Shown here one piece after another: positions 7,728 through 16,745 of a DNA stretch of 64,000 nucleotides; position 1 is the stretch's first letter; every line of letters begins with the position of its first letter. This DNA is from CAXMMR01 sp963692975 (GTDB lineage Bacteria > Pseudomonadota > Alphaproteobacteria > Acetobacterales > Acetobacteraceae), in the NCBI GenBank assembly GCA_963692975.2, contig CAXMMR010000037.1, forward strand, positions 1 through 64,000, written 5' to 3'. The notes beneath the pieces were generated by a model. That model saw nothing but the letters and a program-made list of their open reading frames with translations, was not told the DNA's origin and did no database searches. The translations under genes and the position numbers were made by a program.

Positions 7728-9941
7728 CTAGAACTTCCCACCCCTCGGAAATCCCGCCGGCGGCAGCCGCCCGGCGGAGCCGCGTTCGGCAAGCCAGTCG
7801 CGCAGCGCCATCTCCACCCGGATCTTCTCACCCAACCGCCAGCTCAGCCCCTGCGCCAGGGTGAACACCTTGGCGTCGCGCAGCCCGCCATCCTTGTAGC
7901 GCTGCAGCGTCACGCCGGCGCCGCGCGACAGCTCCGGCAGCTCGGCGAGCGGGAACACCAGCAGCCGGCGATTGTCGCCCACGACTGCCACGTGGTCACC
8001 CTCGGCCGGCACGCAGAGCGCCGCCTCCTCGCCCGGGCGCAAGTTCAGCACCTGCTTGCCGGTGCGCTTCTCGGCCAAAAGATCCTCGCTGCGCACCACG
8101 AAGCCGCGGCCGGCGCTGGAGGCGATCAGCAGCCGCGTGCTCGCGCGGTGCACCAGGACGGTGACGATCTCCTCGGCCGCCGGCAGGTCGGTGACCACCC
8201 GGATCGCCTGGCCGTCGCCCCGCCCGCGCGGCAGGTCGGCAGCGCGCAGGGTGAACACCCGCCCGCCGGTCGCCAGCAGGCATAGCCGGTCGGTGGTCTC
8301 GCAGGGCAGGCAGAGCCGCAGCGCGTCGCCCTCCTTGAAGCGCAGCTCAGCGCTGTCGGCGACATGGCCGCGCACGCCGCGCACCCAGCCCTTCTCGGAC
8401 AGCACCAGCGTGATCGGCTCGCGCTCCACCGGGATCATCTCGTCGATTCGCACCGCCGCCGGGGGTGCCGCGATCAGCGTGCGGCGGGCGCCCAGGTCGC
8501 CCGAGCCAAAGCGCTCGCGCGTCTCGGCGATCTCGCCGGCGATCCGCCGCCAGCGCAGCGGCTCGCTCCCGAGCAGGGCGCGCACCTCCCGCCCCTCGCG
8601 CGACAGCGCCTTGTGCTCGCGCTTGATCTCGACCTCCTCGAGCCGGCGCAGCGAGCGCAGCCGCATGTTGAGGATGGCCTCGGCCTGCACCTCGTTCAGC
8701 GCGAAGGCGGCGATCAGGCCGCGCTTGGCGTCATCCTCCTCGCGGATGATGCGGATCACCTCGTCAAGGTTGAGGAACACGGCGAGAAAGCCGTCCAGCA
8801 CCTCGAGGCGCCGGTCGATCGCGCCGAGGCGGAAGCGCGAGCGACGCTCCAGCACCTCGTGGCGATGCGCCAGCCACGCCTGCAGCGCCTCGCGCAGCGA
8901 CAGCACCCGCGGCACCCGCTCCGAGGTCAGCACGTTCATGTTCAACGGGAAGCGGGTCTCGAGCGCGGTCGCCCGGAACAGCGTCTCCATCAGCACCGCC
9001 GGCTCGACGCCGCGTGTCTTCGGCTCCAGCACCAGCCGCACCCGCTCGGTGCTCTCGTCGCGGATGTCGCCGAGCAGCGGCAGCTTCTTCAGCTCCATCA
9101 GCTCGGCGACCTGCTCGATCAGCCGCGCCTTCTGCACCTGATAGGGGATCTCGGTGACCACGACCTGCCAGGTGCCGAAGCGGCCCGGCTCGACCTCGTA
9201 GCGCGCCCGGAGCCGAAACCCGCCGCGGCCGGTCTCGTAGGCCGCCGCGATCGCCGCCGGCTCCTCGACCAATAGCCCGCCGGTCGGGAAGTCCGGCCCC
9301 GGCATCAGCGCCAGCAGCTCGGCGACACTCGCCTCCGGGTGCTCGATCAGGTGGATCGCGGCCGCGCACACCTCGCCGGCATTGTGCGGCGGGATCGAGG
9401 TCGCCATGCCGACGGCGATCCCCGCGGCGCCGTTCGCCAGCAGGTTTGGAAATCCCGCCGGCATCACCACCGGCTCGCTCTCCTCGCCGTCATAGGTGGC
9501 GCGAAAGTCGACCGCGTCCTCGTCGATGCCGGCCAGCAGCGCCGCGGCCACCTCGGTCAGCCGCGCCTCGGTGTAGCGCATGGCCGCCGCATTATCGCCG
9601 TCGATATTGCCGAAATTGCCCTGCCCCTCGACCAGCGGGTAGCGCACCGCAAAGTCTTGAGCGAGCCGAACCAGCGCCTCATAGACCGCGCTGTCACCAT
9701 GCGGATGATACTTGCCGATTACGTCGCCGACCACGCGGGCGCATTTCTTGAAACCCGCCTTCGGGTCAAGCCGCAGCTGCTGCATGGCGTAGATCAGCCG
9801 GCGATGCACGGGCTTGAGGCCGTCGCGCACGTCCGGCAGGCTGCGCGACATGATGGTCGAGAGCGCATAGGCAAGGTAACGCTCGCTCAACGCCTCGGCG
9901 AGCGGCGTCTCCTCGATGCGTCCGGCGAGGTCATCGGGCAC
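7728..9941 (-). CDS. parC: DNA topoisomerase IV subunit A
   Basis: ParC is the DNA-cleaving subunit of topoisomerase IV, which unlinks daughter chromosomes. Its 737 residues are close to the usual ParC length and shorter than most GyrA proteins. The catalytic tyrosine is Tyr123 in AAMRYTEARL. The quinolone-resistance region KYHPHGDSAVYEALV carries Ser84 and Glu88, the susceptible-type residues. The C-terminal half (about 500-737) is a degenerate beta-pinwheel and lacks an evident GyrA-box. The breakage-reunion domain is intact and no frameshift is seen. It is followed downstream by a composite repeat and preceded by a family A repeat. The partner parE is not in the window. Confidence 0.95.
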   Translation of the reverse strand: MPDDLAGRIEETPLAEALSERYLAYALSTIMSRSLPDVRDGLKPVHRRLIYAMQQLRLDPKAGFKKCARVVGDVIGKYHPHGDSAVYEALVRLAQDFAVRYPLVEGQGNFGNIDGDNAAAMRYTEARLTEVAAALLAGIDEDAVDFRATYDGEESEPVVMPAGFPNLLANGAAGIAVGMATSIPPHNAGEVCAAAIHLIEHPEASVAELLALMPGPDFPTGGLLVEEPAAIAAAYETGRGGFRLRARYEVEPGRFGTWQVVVTEIPYQVQKARLIEQVAELMELKKLPLLGDIRDESTERVRLVLEPKTRGVEPAVLMETLFRATALETRFPLNMNVLTSERVPRVLSLREALQAWLAHRHEVLERRSRFRLGAIDRRLEVLDGFLAVFLNLDEVIRIIREEDDAKRGLIAAFALNEVQAEAILNMRLRSLRRLEEVEIKREHKALSREGREVRALLGSEPLRWRRIAGEIAETRERFGSGDLGARRTLIAAPPAAVRIDEMIPVEREPITLVLSEKGWVRGVRGHVADSAELRFKEGDALRLCLPCETTDRLCLLATGGRVFTLRAADLPRGRGDGQAIRVVTDLPAAEEIVTVLVHRASTRLLIASSAGRGFVVRSEDLLAEKRTGKQVLNLRPGEEAALCVPAEGDHVAVVGDNRRLLVFPLAELPELSRGAGVTLQRYKDGGLRDAKVFTLAQGLSWRLGEKIRVEMALRDWLAERGSAGRLPPAGFPRGGKF

Positions 9942-9965
9942 GGTGCAAGTTCCTTAAGGTCAGTA

Positions 9966-10090
9966 AGCAAGCGGTTCTTTTTTAAAAAAAAGAACCAAAA
10001 AACTTTTGCCCGTAAAGGTGCCCACATGTCCGGCGGTGTACTAAAGAAAAAGAAGTTTTTTGCTTCTTTTTTACAAAAAAGAAGCGCTTG
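9966..10090. repeat. Family A double-hairpin repeat, copy A2
   Basis: The left stem is GGTTCTTTTTTTAAAAAAAA plus GAACC and the right stem is GCTTCTTTTTTACAAAAAAG plus AAGC. The boxes CAAAAAACTTTTG and AAGTTTTTTG flank a spacer of about 40 bp. It lies between the minus-strand genes yajC and parC. Confidence 0.85.
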
Positions 10091-10091
10091 C

Positions 10092-10445
10092 CTACTTTAC
10101 GTCGTTTGCCGCCGCCGCGGTCACGCCCGGCTTGACCACCGTGGTGATCGTCTCGCGCAGCACCATCACCCGCACCGTCGGCGCGATCTCCACCTCGATT
10201 TCGTTGCTGCCGTCCCGCACCTTCTGCACCACACCGACGATGCCGCCTCCGGTCACCACGCGGTCGCCGCGCTTCAATGCCGCAAGCGTCGCCCGCAAGG
10301 TTTTCTGCGCCGTCTGCTGCGGCCGGATCAGCAGGAAGTAGAACACGACGAAGATCAGGACGAGCGGCGCGAACTGCAGCAGCGTCGCGCTGTTGAGGAA
10401 GCCCGACGCGTCCTGCGCATAGGCGGGGGAGATCAGCAGGCTCAT
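10092..10445 (-). CDS. yajC: Preprotein translocase accessory subunit YajC
   Basis: YajC is a small inner-membrane protein associated with SecDF-YidC. The 117-residue product starts MSLLISPAYAQD and has one strongly hydrophobic segment at about residues 22-42 (FAPLVLIFVVFYFLLIRPQQ). That is followed by the family signature RPQQ and a cytosolic domain with LKRGDRVVTGGGIVG. A longer in-frame extension upstream (to 10754) has no YajC character and overlaps the divergent ATPase gene, so the ATG at 10445 was chosen. secD and secF, frequent neighbours, are not downstream here; a family A repeat and parC follow instead. Confidence 0.93.
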   Translation of the reverse strand: MSLLISPAYAQDASGFLNSATLLQFAPLVLIFVVFYFLLIRPQQTAQKTLRATLAALKRGDRVVTGGGIVGVVQKVRDGSNEIEVEIAPTVRVMVLRETITTVVKPGVTAAAANDVK

Positions 10446-10525
10446 CGCGTCGAGGACTCCGGGTTGTCGGGTGGGCGGCCGGACCATAGTTTGCGCCCTC
10501 CCCCTGTCAAACCGGATGCGCCCAG

Positions 10526-11428
10526 ATGGACAGCCCGATGGACAGCAGCCTCGCCCCGCTTCTCGCGCGCATCGCCGACGCGCTCGAACGCCTCTCCCCC
10601 GCACCGCCGCCGCCGGCCGACCTCGCCGCCGCCGACGGCTTCGTCTGGGAGCCCGAGAGCACGATGCTGGCGCCGGTGGCCGAGATCGCGCGGGTGCCGC
10701 TCGACTTGCTGCAGGGCATCGCGGCCCAGAAGCGGCTGCTGCTCGACAACACACGCCGCTTCGCCGCCGGCTACCCGGCCAACAACGCCGTGCTCTGGGG
10801 CGCCCGCGGCACCGGCAAGAGCTCGCTCGTCAAGGCGGTGCATGCCGCCGTCAACGCCGAGCGCGCCCACAGCCTGGCGCTGATCGAAATCCACCGCGAG
10901 GACGTCCGCACGCTGCCGCGCCTGCTCAACCTGCTGCGCGGCCAGCCCCGCCGCTGCCTGATCCTGTGCGACGACCTGTCCTTCGAGCGCGACGACGCCG
11001 ACTACAAGGCGCTGAAATCGGTGCTCGACGGCGGCATCGAAGGGCGCCCGGCCAACGTGCTGTTCTACGCCACCTCCAACCGCCGCCACCTGATGCCGCG
11101 CGACATGATCGAGAACGAGCAGTCGACCGCCGTCACCCCCGGCGAGGCGGTCGAGGAAAAAGTGTCGCTGTCGGACCGGTTCGGCCTCTGGATCGGCTTT
11201 CACAACTGCGACCAGCCGACCTACTTCGCCATCGTCGAGGCCTACGCGCGTGACCGCGGGCTCGGCATCACGCCGGAGGCGCTGCGCGCCGCCGCAGCGG
11301 AATGGTCGATCACCCGCGGCGCCCGCTCAGGCCGCGTCGCCTGGCAGTTCATCGAGGACCTGACCGGTGCGCTGGCCATGTTGCAACCGGATGCGGCGAC
11401 ACGGAAGAGTCATACAACCGACGCGTAA
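10526..11428 (+). CDS. DUF815 family AAA+ ATPase
   Basis: This 300-residue P-loop ATPase matches the DUF815 family of uncharacterised AAA proteins. Walker A is GARGTGKSS at residues 92-100 and the Walker B-like strand is LILCDDLSF at about 144-152. The sensor region FYATSNRRHLMPRDM (near 178-192) and the C-terminal helical lid (LSDRFGLWIGFHN onward) fit the same fold. It has no membrane segment. The ATG at 10526 and a second at 10541 (MDSSLAP) are both possible. It is transcribed divergently from yajC with an 80-bp gap. The family often sits beside housekeeping genes in alphaproteobacteria, but its cellular role is unknown. Confidence 0.88.
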   Translation: MDSPMDSSLAPLLARIADALERLSPAPPPPADLAAADGFVWEPESTMLAPVAEIARVPLDLLQGIAAQKRLLLDNTRRFAAGYPANNAVLWGARGTGKSSLVKAVHAAVNAERAHSLALIEIHREDVRTLPRLLNLLRGQPRRCLILCDDLSFERDDADYKALKSVLDGGIEGRPANVLFYATSNRRHLMPRDMIENEQSTAVTPGEAVEEKVSLSDRFGLWIGFHNCDQPTYFAIVEAYARDRGLGITPEALRAAAAEWSITRGARSGRVAWQFIEDLTGALAMLQPDAATRKSHTTDA

Positions 11429-11507
11429 GTGTCCGGAATCCATCACCCAACCCGGCCATGTCCACCCTTAAAAGGCGGCACCTTCGACTACGATAGGATG
11501 CCGACAG

Positions 11508-13580
11508 ATGCCGCACGACCGTCGCGCCTTTCTGCAGATGCTGGCCGCGGGAGCGCTGGCCGGCGCCCTGCCGGAGAGCATCAGCCGCGCCCTCGCCATA
11601 CCGGCGAACAACGCAACCGGCACCATCGCGGACGTCGAGCACGTCGTCATCCTGATGCAGGAGAACCGGGCGTTCGATCATTACTTCGGCACCCTGAACG
11701 GCGTCCGCGGCTTCCGCGATCCGCGCGCCGCGACGCTCGCCACCGGCAACTCGGTGTTCTACCAGCCCGGCGGCGTCGGCGCCTACACGCTGCCCTTCCG
11801 TCCCGACGAGGCCAATCTGGGCCTCACCTTCATCGAGGACCTGCCGCACGACTGGACCACGACCCACCTCGCCTGGAACAATGGCCAGTGGGACGGCTGG
11901 GTCCGCAGCAAGACCACCTCGTCGATGGCCTATCTGACCCGCAACGACATACCGTTCCACTACGCGCTCGCCGACGCGTTCACGATCTGCGACGGCTATC
12001 ACTGCTCGCTGCTCGGCCCGACCAGCCCGAACCGCTACTACATGTGGACCGGCTGGGTCGGCAATGACGGCAATGGCGGCGGCCCGGTGATCGACAACTC
12101 CACCAACGGCTACAGCTGGACCACCTTCCCCGAGCACCTGCAGGCCGCCGGCGTCACCTGGAAGATCTACCAGGACGTCGGCACCGGGCTCACCCCGGCG
12201 GAGGCCTATGGCGAGGCCTCGGACGCGCTGATCGGCAATTACGGCGACAACGCCTTGCTGTATTTCAATCAGTATATCAACGCAGCCCCCGGCTCGCCGC
12301 TCTACAGGGGCGCCTGCACCGGCACGGACGTCTCGGCGAGCGGCGGCCTGTTCGACATCTTCGCCGCCGACGTCAGGAACAACACCCTGCCGCAGGTCTC
12401 CTGGGTGGTCGCCCCCGAGGCCTACACCGAGCATCCGAACTGGCCGGCCAATTACGGCGCCTTCTACGTCTCCCAGGTGCTGGACGCGCTGACCGCCAAC
12501 CCGGCGGTATGGAGCAAGACCGTCTTTATCATCACCTACGATGAAAACGACGGCTTCTTCGACCACCTGATCCCGCCGACGCCGCCGGTCGACAGCAAGC
12601 ACGGCCTGTCCACCGTCAGCACGATCAACGAGGCCTACCCCGGCAGCACCGGCAACCCGGCCGGCCCCTACGGCCTCGGCGTCCGCGTACCCTGCCTCGT
12701 CGTCTCGCCCTGGTCCAAGGGCGGCTACGTCAACTCGCAGGTCTTCGACCACACCTCGCTCACCCGCTTCATCGAGGCGGTGTTCGGCCCGCGCGTCAAA
12801 GGCGGCCTGTCCAACCCCAACATCACGCCCTGGCGTGCGGCCGTCTGCGGCGACCTCACCACCTGCTTCAACTTTAAAAATCCGAACAATGCCGTGGTCT
12901 CGATGCCGTCGACCACCGCCTACGCGCCGCCCAACGGCACCCGCCAGACCGTCGGCTACGTCCCCGTCCCGCCGGTGGTCCAGGCTCTGCCGGCGCAGGA
13001 GACCGGCCAGCGCCGCGCCCGCGCCCTGCCCTACGAAATGCACGCCTACGGGGTCGCGGACGCGGAAACCGGCAACGTCATCATCACGTTTGCCAGCACC
13101 GGCACGCAGACGGTGGTCTTCCTGGTGCGCTCCGCCAACCCGCTCGACGGCCAGCACAGCTACACCGTCCAGCCGGGCAAGAGCCTGGTCGACACTTGGA
13201 TCACCCATAGCGGCCCCTACGACCTCTCGGTCAGCGGCCCGAACGGCTTCCTCCGCCGCTTCATGGGCAGCATCCTCGCCGGCGGCACCGGCCTCGAAAT
13301 CCAGGAGACCTACGTCAAGACTAGCCAGACCATTACGCTCTCGCTGTTCAACGGCAACGCGGCCGGCATCGTCGTCCTGGTCACCGACGCCTACTCCGGC
13401 AACGGCGTCGAGGTCGCACTGGCGCCGAACCAGACCGTCAACCGCTCCTTCCCGCTCAGCATGACCTCGGGATGGTACGACTTGGTGGTGACGATGCCGG
13501 CCTATCCGACCTACGGCACGCAGCTCGCCGGCCACCTGGAGAGCGGCGCTGACAGCGTAACCGATCCGATGATCAGCTAG
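11508..13580 (+). CDS. Tat-exported phosphocholine-type phospholipase C
   Basis: This 690-residue phosphoesterase of the phospholipase C / acid phosphatase (AcpA-like) family hydrolyses phosphodiester bonds of phospholipids outside the cytoplasm. The N-terminus carries a twin-arginine signal, DRRAFLQMLAAGALAGALP, so it should be exported folded; tatB and tatC lie 2.4 kb downstream. The catalytic start motif VVILMQENRAFDHYFG (about residues 46-61) is intact, as are ITYDENDGFFDH (near 344) and VPCLVVSPW (near 395). Two C-terminal repeats (about residues 500-690) match the small beta domains found at the end of this family. It stands alone and is followed by a composite repeat. Specificity for phosphocholine headgroups is inferred from the domain layout. 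Confidence 0.92.
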   Translation: MPHDRRAFLQMLAAGALAGALPESISRALAIPANNATGTIADVEHVVILMQENRAFDHYFGTLNGVRGFRDPRAATLATGNSVFYQPGGVGAYTLPFRPDEANLGLTFIEDLPHDWTTTHLAWNNGQWDGWVRSKTTSSMAYLTRNDIPFHYALADAFTICDGYHCSLLGPTSPNRYYMWTGWVGNDGNGGGPVIDNSTNGYSWTTFPEHLQAAGVTWKIYQDVGTGLTPAEAYGEASDALIGNYGDNALLYFNQYINAAPGSPLYRGACTGTDVSASGGLFDIFAADVRNNTLPQVSWVVAPEAYTEHPNWPANYGAFYVSQVLDALTANPAVWSKTVFIITYDENDGFFDHLIPPTPPVDSKHGLSTVSTINEAYPGSTGNPAGPYGLGVRVPCLVVSPWSKGGYVNSQVFDHTSLTRFIEAVFGPRVKGGLSNPNITPWRAAVCGDLTTCFNFKNPNNAVVSMPSTTAYAPPNGTRQTVGYVPVPPVVQALPAQETGQRRARALPYEMHAYGVADAETGNVIITFASTGTQTVVFLVRSANPLDGQHSYTVQPGKSLVDTWITHSGPYDLSVSGPNGFLRRFMGSILAGGTGLEIQETYVKTSQTITLSLFNGNAAGIVVLVTDAYSGNGVEVALAPNQTVNRSFPLSMTSGWYDLVVTMPAYPTYGTQLAGHLESGADSVTDPMIS

Positions 13581-13585
13581 GGCAA

Positions 13586-13709
13586 GGAAGGCCAGGGCTG
13601 TCTGCCCTGGACCCGATTAAAGGCGAAGCCTTTAAAATCCATGACTTAAGAAAAGCGGGTCTGGGGGCGCCGCCTCCAGCGGAGTTCCAGAGGCAGAGGC
13701 TCTGGCCTT
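13586..13709. repeat. Short composite B/C repeat
   Basis: Both ends are present, with the B palindrome (ATTAAAGGCGAAGCCTTTAA) and the C palindrome (GGGTCTGGGGGCGCCGCCTC), but the interior GGATTGA block is missing, so the copy is only about 125 bp. It lies between convergent genes. Confidence 0.82.
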
Positions 13710-13710
13710 C

Positions 13711-14529
13711 CTACTTGGCCTGAACGATCAGCAGCATCGACGTCGTGACAAACCCGCCCAGCAGCAGCTTGATATGCTGGTGCTCCGGCCCGCCATAGGG
13801 CGGCACGTCGTAGTTGAGATCGTGCGGATGGTCGCCGGCGTAGAAGTCGCAACGGCTGAGGCCAAAACCGGTCAGGCGCAAGCGGCGGTCAAGCGCCTCG
13901 ATGTCCTGCTGGCGATAAATCAGCGAGCCGCCCACGCTCAACGTGTCGTCATTCGAGGTGACGTTGAACTCGGTGGTGTGGACGGCGCAGCCGCCGGGCG
14001 CGAGCAGTCGCGCTGATTGCTCGACGAAGTCGAGCCCTGCCTCCAGCGTGCCGAGATGCTCGATCGAGCACGAGCTCCAGACGAAATCGAAGCGCTCCGG
14101 CCAGGGCAGCGCCAGCTCGCGCATGTCCGCCGGTCGAAAGCGCACCAGGCGGTCGAACACCTCGCGATCGATCAGCTCGGGGCGGTAGAGTGCATCGAGC
14201 GAGGCGGCATGCTGGCCGGTAGTGCTCCAGCCTGTGGCCTCGCTGCCGGCTGCCTGGTCAGTGGCGAGCACTTGCACGCCGCGGGCAGCAAACGCCGCCG
14301 GCAGCGGCTCGGTGCCGACCGCAAAGCCACAGCCGGTGCGGCCGGGTACCAGCTTGCCGCGCTCCTCCAGCGCCTGGGCGATCGCACACCACTCCCAGGC
14401 CTTGCGATGCGGCCGCAGCGGCGGCACGCGGGCATCCAGACCGTAGCGGGGGAGCGGCAGCAAAGCGGCCTGGCGGGCGTACCACTCAGTGAGGAAGTGT
14501 TCATGGCGGCAGACGATGGAAGTCAGCAT
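13711..14529 (-). CDS. Class I SAM-dependent methyltransferase
   Basis: This 272-residue protein resembles a class I S-adenosylmethionine methyltransferase. A glycine-containing SAM-binding region, GCGFAVGTEPLPAAFA (about residues 64-79), is followed by VQVLATDQA with the ribose-binding acidic residue. FDFVWSSCSIEHLG (about 147-160) then resembles motif IV of methyltransferase_11-type enzymes, and a late LLAPGGCAVHTTEFN is the beta-5 region. The longest frame starts at 14577, but its first 16 residues come from the adjacent family A repeat, so the ATG at 14529 (MLTSIVCRHEHF) is preferred. The substrate is unknown; sugar- or glycan-linked methyltransferases share this arrangement. Confidence 0.8.
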   Translation of the reverse strand: MLTSIVCRHEHFLTEWYARQAALLPLPRYGLDARVPPLRPHRKAWEWCAIAQALEERGKLVPGRTGCGFAVGTEPLPAAFAARGVQVLATDQAAGSEATGWSTTGQHAASLDALYRPELIDREVFDRLVRFRPADMRELALPWPERFDFVWSSCSIEHLGTLEAGLDFVEQSARLLAPGGCAVHTTEFNVTSNDDTLSVGGSLIYRQQDIEALDRRLRLTGFGLSRCDFYAGDHPHDLNYDVPPYGGPEHQHIKLLLGGFVTTSMLLIVQAK

Positions 14530-14545
14530 GGAGGGCTGTTTATCA

Positions 14546-14668
14546 AGCAAGAGGTTCCTTTTTTGAAAAAAGAACAAAACTTTTGCTTAATAAGAAATAT
14601 TGCCCGTTGAGGACGCGACAGCGCGAGTAAAGTTTTTTGCTTCTTTTTTTCAAAAAAGAAGCTCTTGC
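14546..14668. repeat. Family A double-hairpin repeat, copy A3
   Basis: The left hairpin GGTTCCTTTTTTGAAAAAAG plus AAC is imperfect, and the right hairpin GCTTCTTTTTTTCAAAAAAG plus AAGC is perfect. The spacer contains GGACGCGACAGCGCGAG, similar to the spacer of copy A8. It separates serS from the methyltransferase gene, both on the minus strand. Confidence 0.83.
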
Positions 14669-15940
14669 TTACGCCTGAACGACCTCCATCCCGCCCATGT
14701 AGGGCCGCAACGCGGGCGGGATGGCAATGGCGCCGGCGGCGGTCTGGTGCGTCTCCATCACCGCGATCAGCGCCCGGCCGACGGCGACGCCTGAGCCGTT
14801 GAGCGTGTGCACGAAGCCGACCGTCCTGTCCTCGCCGGCCCGATAACGGGCGTTCATCCGGCGGGCCTGGAAGGCCTGGCAATTGGAGCAGGAGCTGATC
14901 TCGCGCCAGGCGCGCTGTCCGGGCAGCCAAACCTCCAAGTCGTAGGTCTTGGCGGCGGAAAAGCCGGTGTCGCCCGAGCAGAGCAGCATCCGACGGAAGG
15001 TGAGGCCGAGGGCGGCGAGCACCGTCTCGGCAGCGCGCGTCATCCGCTCGTGCTCGGCGTCGCTGTCGTCAGGGCGGACGACGGACACCAGCTCGACCTT
15101 GCGGAACTGGTGCTGGCGCAGCATGCCGCGGGTGTCGCGCCCGGCCGAGCCGGCCTCGGCGCGAAAGCAGTCGGTGAGAGCCGCCATGCGGATCGGCAGG
15201 CGCGGCTCGGGAATGATCTCGCCGGCGGCAAGGTTGGTGAGCGGCACCTCGGCTGTCGGGATCAACCAGCGGCCGTCGGTCGTCTTGAACAGGTCATCGG
15301 CGAATTTCGGCAGCTGGCCGGTGCCGAACATGGTGGCGTCGTTGACCAGGGCTGGGACGCTGACCTCTTCGTAGCCATGCTGGTCGACATGCAGGTCGAT
15401 CATGAACTGACCCAGCGCCCGCTCCAGCCGCGCGAGCGGGCCGCGCAGCACGGTGAACCGGCTGCCGGCGAGCTTGGCGGCGGCCTCGAACTGCATCAGC
15501 CCGAGCGCTTCACCAAGCTCGAAGTGCTGGCGTGGGGTGTAGGCATAGTCAGGCGGCTCGCCAGAGCGGAACTGCTCGACATTGGCAGCCTCGTCGGCGC
15601 CGTCAGGGACGTCGACGTCGAGGATGTTCGGAAGGCCGGCGAGCTCGGCTTCGAGCGCCGCCACCGCCGCCTCGGCCCGCGCCCCGTGATGAAGCGAAGC
15701 GTCGCGCAGTCGTGTCGCCTCTGCCTCGAGCGCCGTCGTGTCATCGCCGCGTCGACGCGCGGGGCCGATCTCCTTGCTGAGGGCATTGCGACGGGTCTGC
15801 GTCTCTTGCTCAGCCGACACGCCAGCGCGTCGATCATCGTCAAGTGCCAGGATCCCGGCCGCTATCGGCTGCAGACCGCGTCGCGCCATCGCCGCATCGA
15901 ACGCTGCCGCATCCGCCCGGATCGCCCTCACGTCATGCAT
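14669..15940 (-). CDS. serS: Seryl-tRNA synthetase
   Basis: SerRS charges tRNA-Ser and also supplies Ser-tRNA-Sec where that is used. The product is 423 residues. The N-terminal coiled-coil arm (about residues 30-100) is followed by the class II core: motif 2 FRAEAGSAGRDTRG near residue 258, and motif 3 LNGSGVAVGRALIAVME near 378. SCSNCQAFQARRMN near 350 is a conserved SerRS segment. The ATG at 15940 (MHDVRAIRADAAAFD) fits the family start better than the in-frame codon 9 bp upstream. It overlaps the 3' end of tatC by 8 bp, so tatB-tatC-serS is one operon. The last codons abut a family A repeat. Confidence 0.96.
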   Translation of the reverse strand: MHDVRAIRADAAAFDAAMARRGLQPIAAGILALDDDRRAGVSAEQETQTRRNALSKEIGPARRRGDDTTALEAEATRLRDASLHHGARAEAAVAALEAELAGLPNILDVDVPDGADEAANVEQFRSGEPPDYAYTPRQHFELGEALGLMQFEAAAKLAGSRFTVLRGPLARLERALGQFMIDLHVDQHGYEEVSVPALVNDATMFGTGQLPKFADDLFKTTDGRWLIPTAEVPLTNLAAGEIIPEPRLPIRMAALTDCFRAEAGSAGRDTRGMLRQHQFRKVELVSVVRPDDSDAEHERMTRAAETVLAALGLTFRRMLLCSGDTGFSAAKTYDLEVWLPGQRAWREISSCSNCQAFQARRMNARYRAGEDRTVGFVHTLNGSGVAVGRALIAVMETHQTAAGAIAIPPALRPYMGGMEVVQA

Positions 15941-16736
15941 CGACGTCAACCTTCGGCTCGACGATCCGCGCCGCGAAAATCGACAGCTCGTAGAGCAGGA
16001 TCAGCGGCACCGCGAGGCCAGTCTGGGTGATCACGTCCGGCGGCGTCAGGATCGCCGCGGCGATGAAGCAGCCGACATACGCGTATCGCCGCGCGCGGCG
16101 CAGGCCCTTGCTGGTCACCAGCCCCGCCTTGGCGCACAGCGTCAGCGCCACCGGCAGCTGAAAGGCGATGCCGAACGCGAAGATCAGCTTCATCACCAGC
16201 GAGAGGTACTCGCTCACCTTCGCCTGCAGCTGGATCTGCAGCCCGTCCGTCCCCGCCGGCGTCTCGAAGCTGAGGAAGAAGCGCCAGGCGAACGGGAAGA
16301 CGAAGTAGTAGGCGAGCGCAGCGCCGAGCACGAACAGCACCGGTGTCGCCAGCAGGAACGGCAGGAACGCCCGCTTCTCGCTGCGATATAGCCCAGGCGC
16401 TATGAACATCCAAAGCTGCCCGGCGATCACCGGAAAGGCCAGGAACGCGGCGCCGAAAAACGCCACCTTGATGTAGGTGAAGAACGCCTCGTACAGCGCC
16501 GTGTAGATCAGGTGCGGCTGCTCGCCCTTGCCGCGCATGATCCGAGCCAGCGGCTGAGCCAGGAAGAAGTAGATCTGGCCCGAGAAATGGTAGCAGACCG
16601 CGAATGCGAGCCCGAAGGCGAGGCCCGACCACATCAGCCGCCGCCGCAGCTCGACTAGATGCTCGAGCAGCGGCATCGCGCGGTCATTGATCACGTCCGC
16701 CGCGGGCGCGGCGGGCTCAGGCCGTGCCCGGGCCAT
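15933..16736 (-). CDS. tatC: Sec-independent translocase subunit TatC
   Basis: TatC is the six-helix membrane receptor for twin-arginine signal peptides. The product is 267 residues. The N-terminal cytosolic motif MPLLEHLVELRRRLMW (about residues 21-36) is the hallmark of the family. FFTYIKVAFFGAAFLAFPVI marks the second helix region, and YALT-type loops with conserved Pro and Glu follow, including VSEYLSLVMKLIFAFGIAFQ. A proline- and alanine-rich N-terminal extension precedes the conserved start. It lies 9 bp downstream of tatB and overlaps serS. The exported phospholipase C at 11.5 kb is a likely client. Confidence 0.96.
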   Translation of the reverse strand: MARARPEPAAPAADVINDRAMPLLEHLVELRRRLMWSGLAFGLAFAVCYHFSGQIYFFLAQPLARIMRGKGEQPHLIYTALYEAFFTYIKVAFFGAAFLAFPVIAGQLWMFIAPGLYRSEKRAFLPFLLATPVLFVLGAALAYYFVFPFAWRFFLSFETPAGTDGLQIQLQAKVSEYLSLVMKLIFAFGIAFQLPVALTLCAKAGLVTSKGLRRARRYAYVGCFIAAAILTPPDVITQTGLAVPLILLYELSIFAARIVEPKVDVDA

Positions 16737-16745
16737 CCTCGGCGC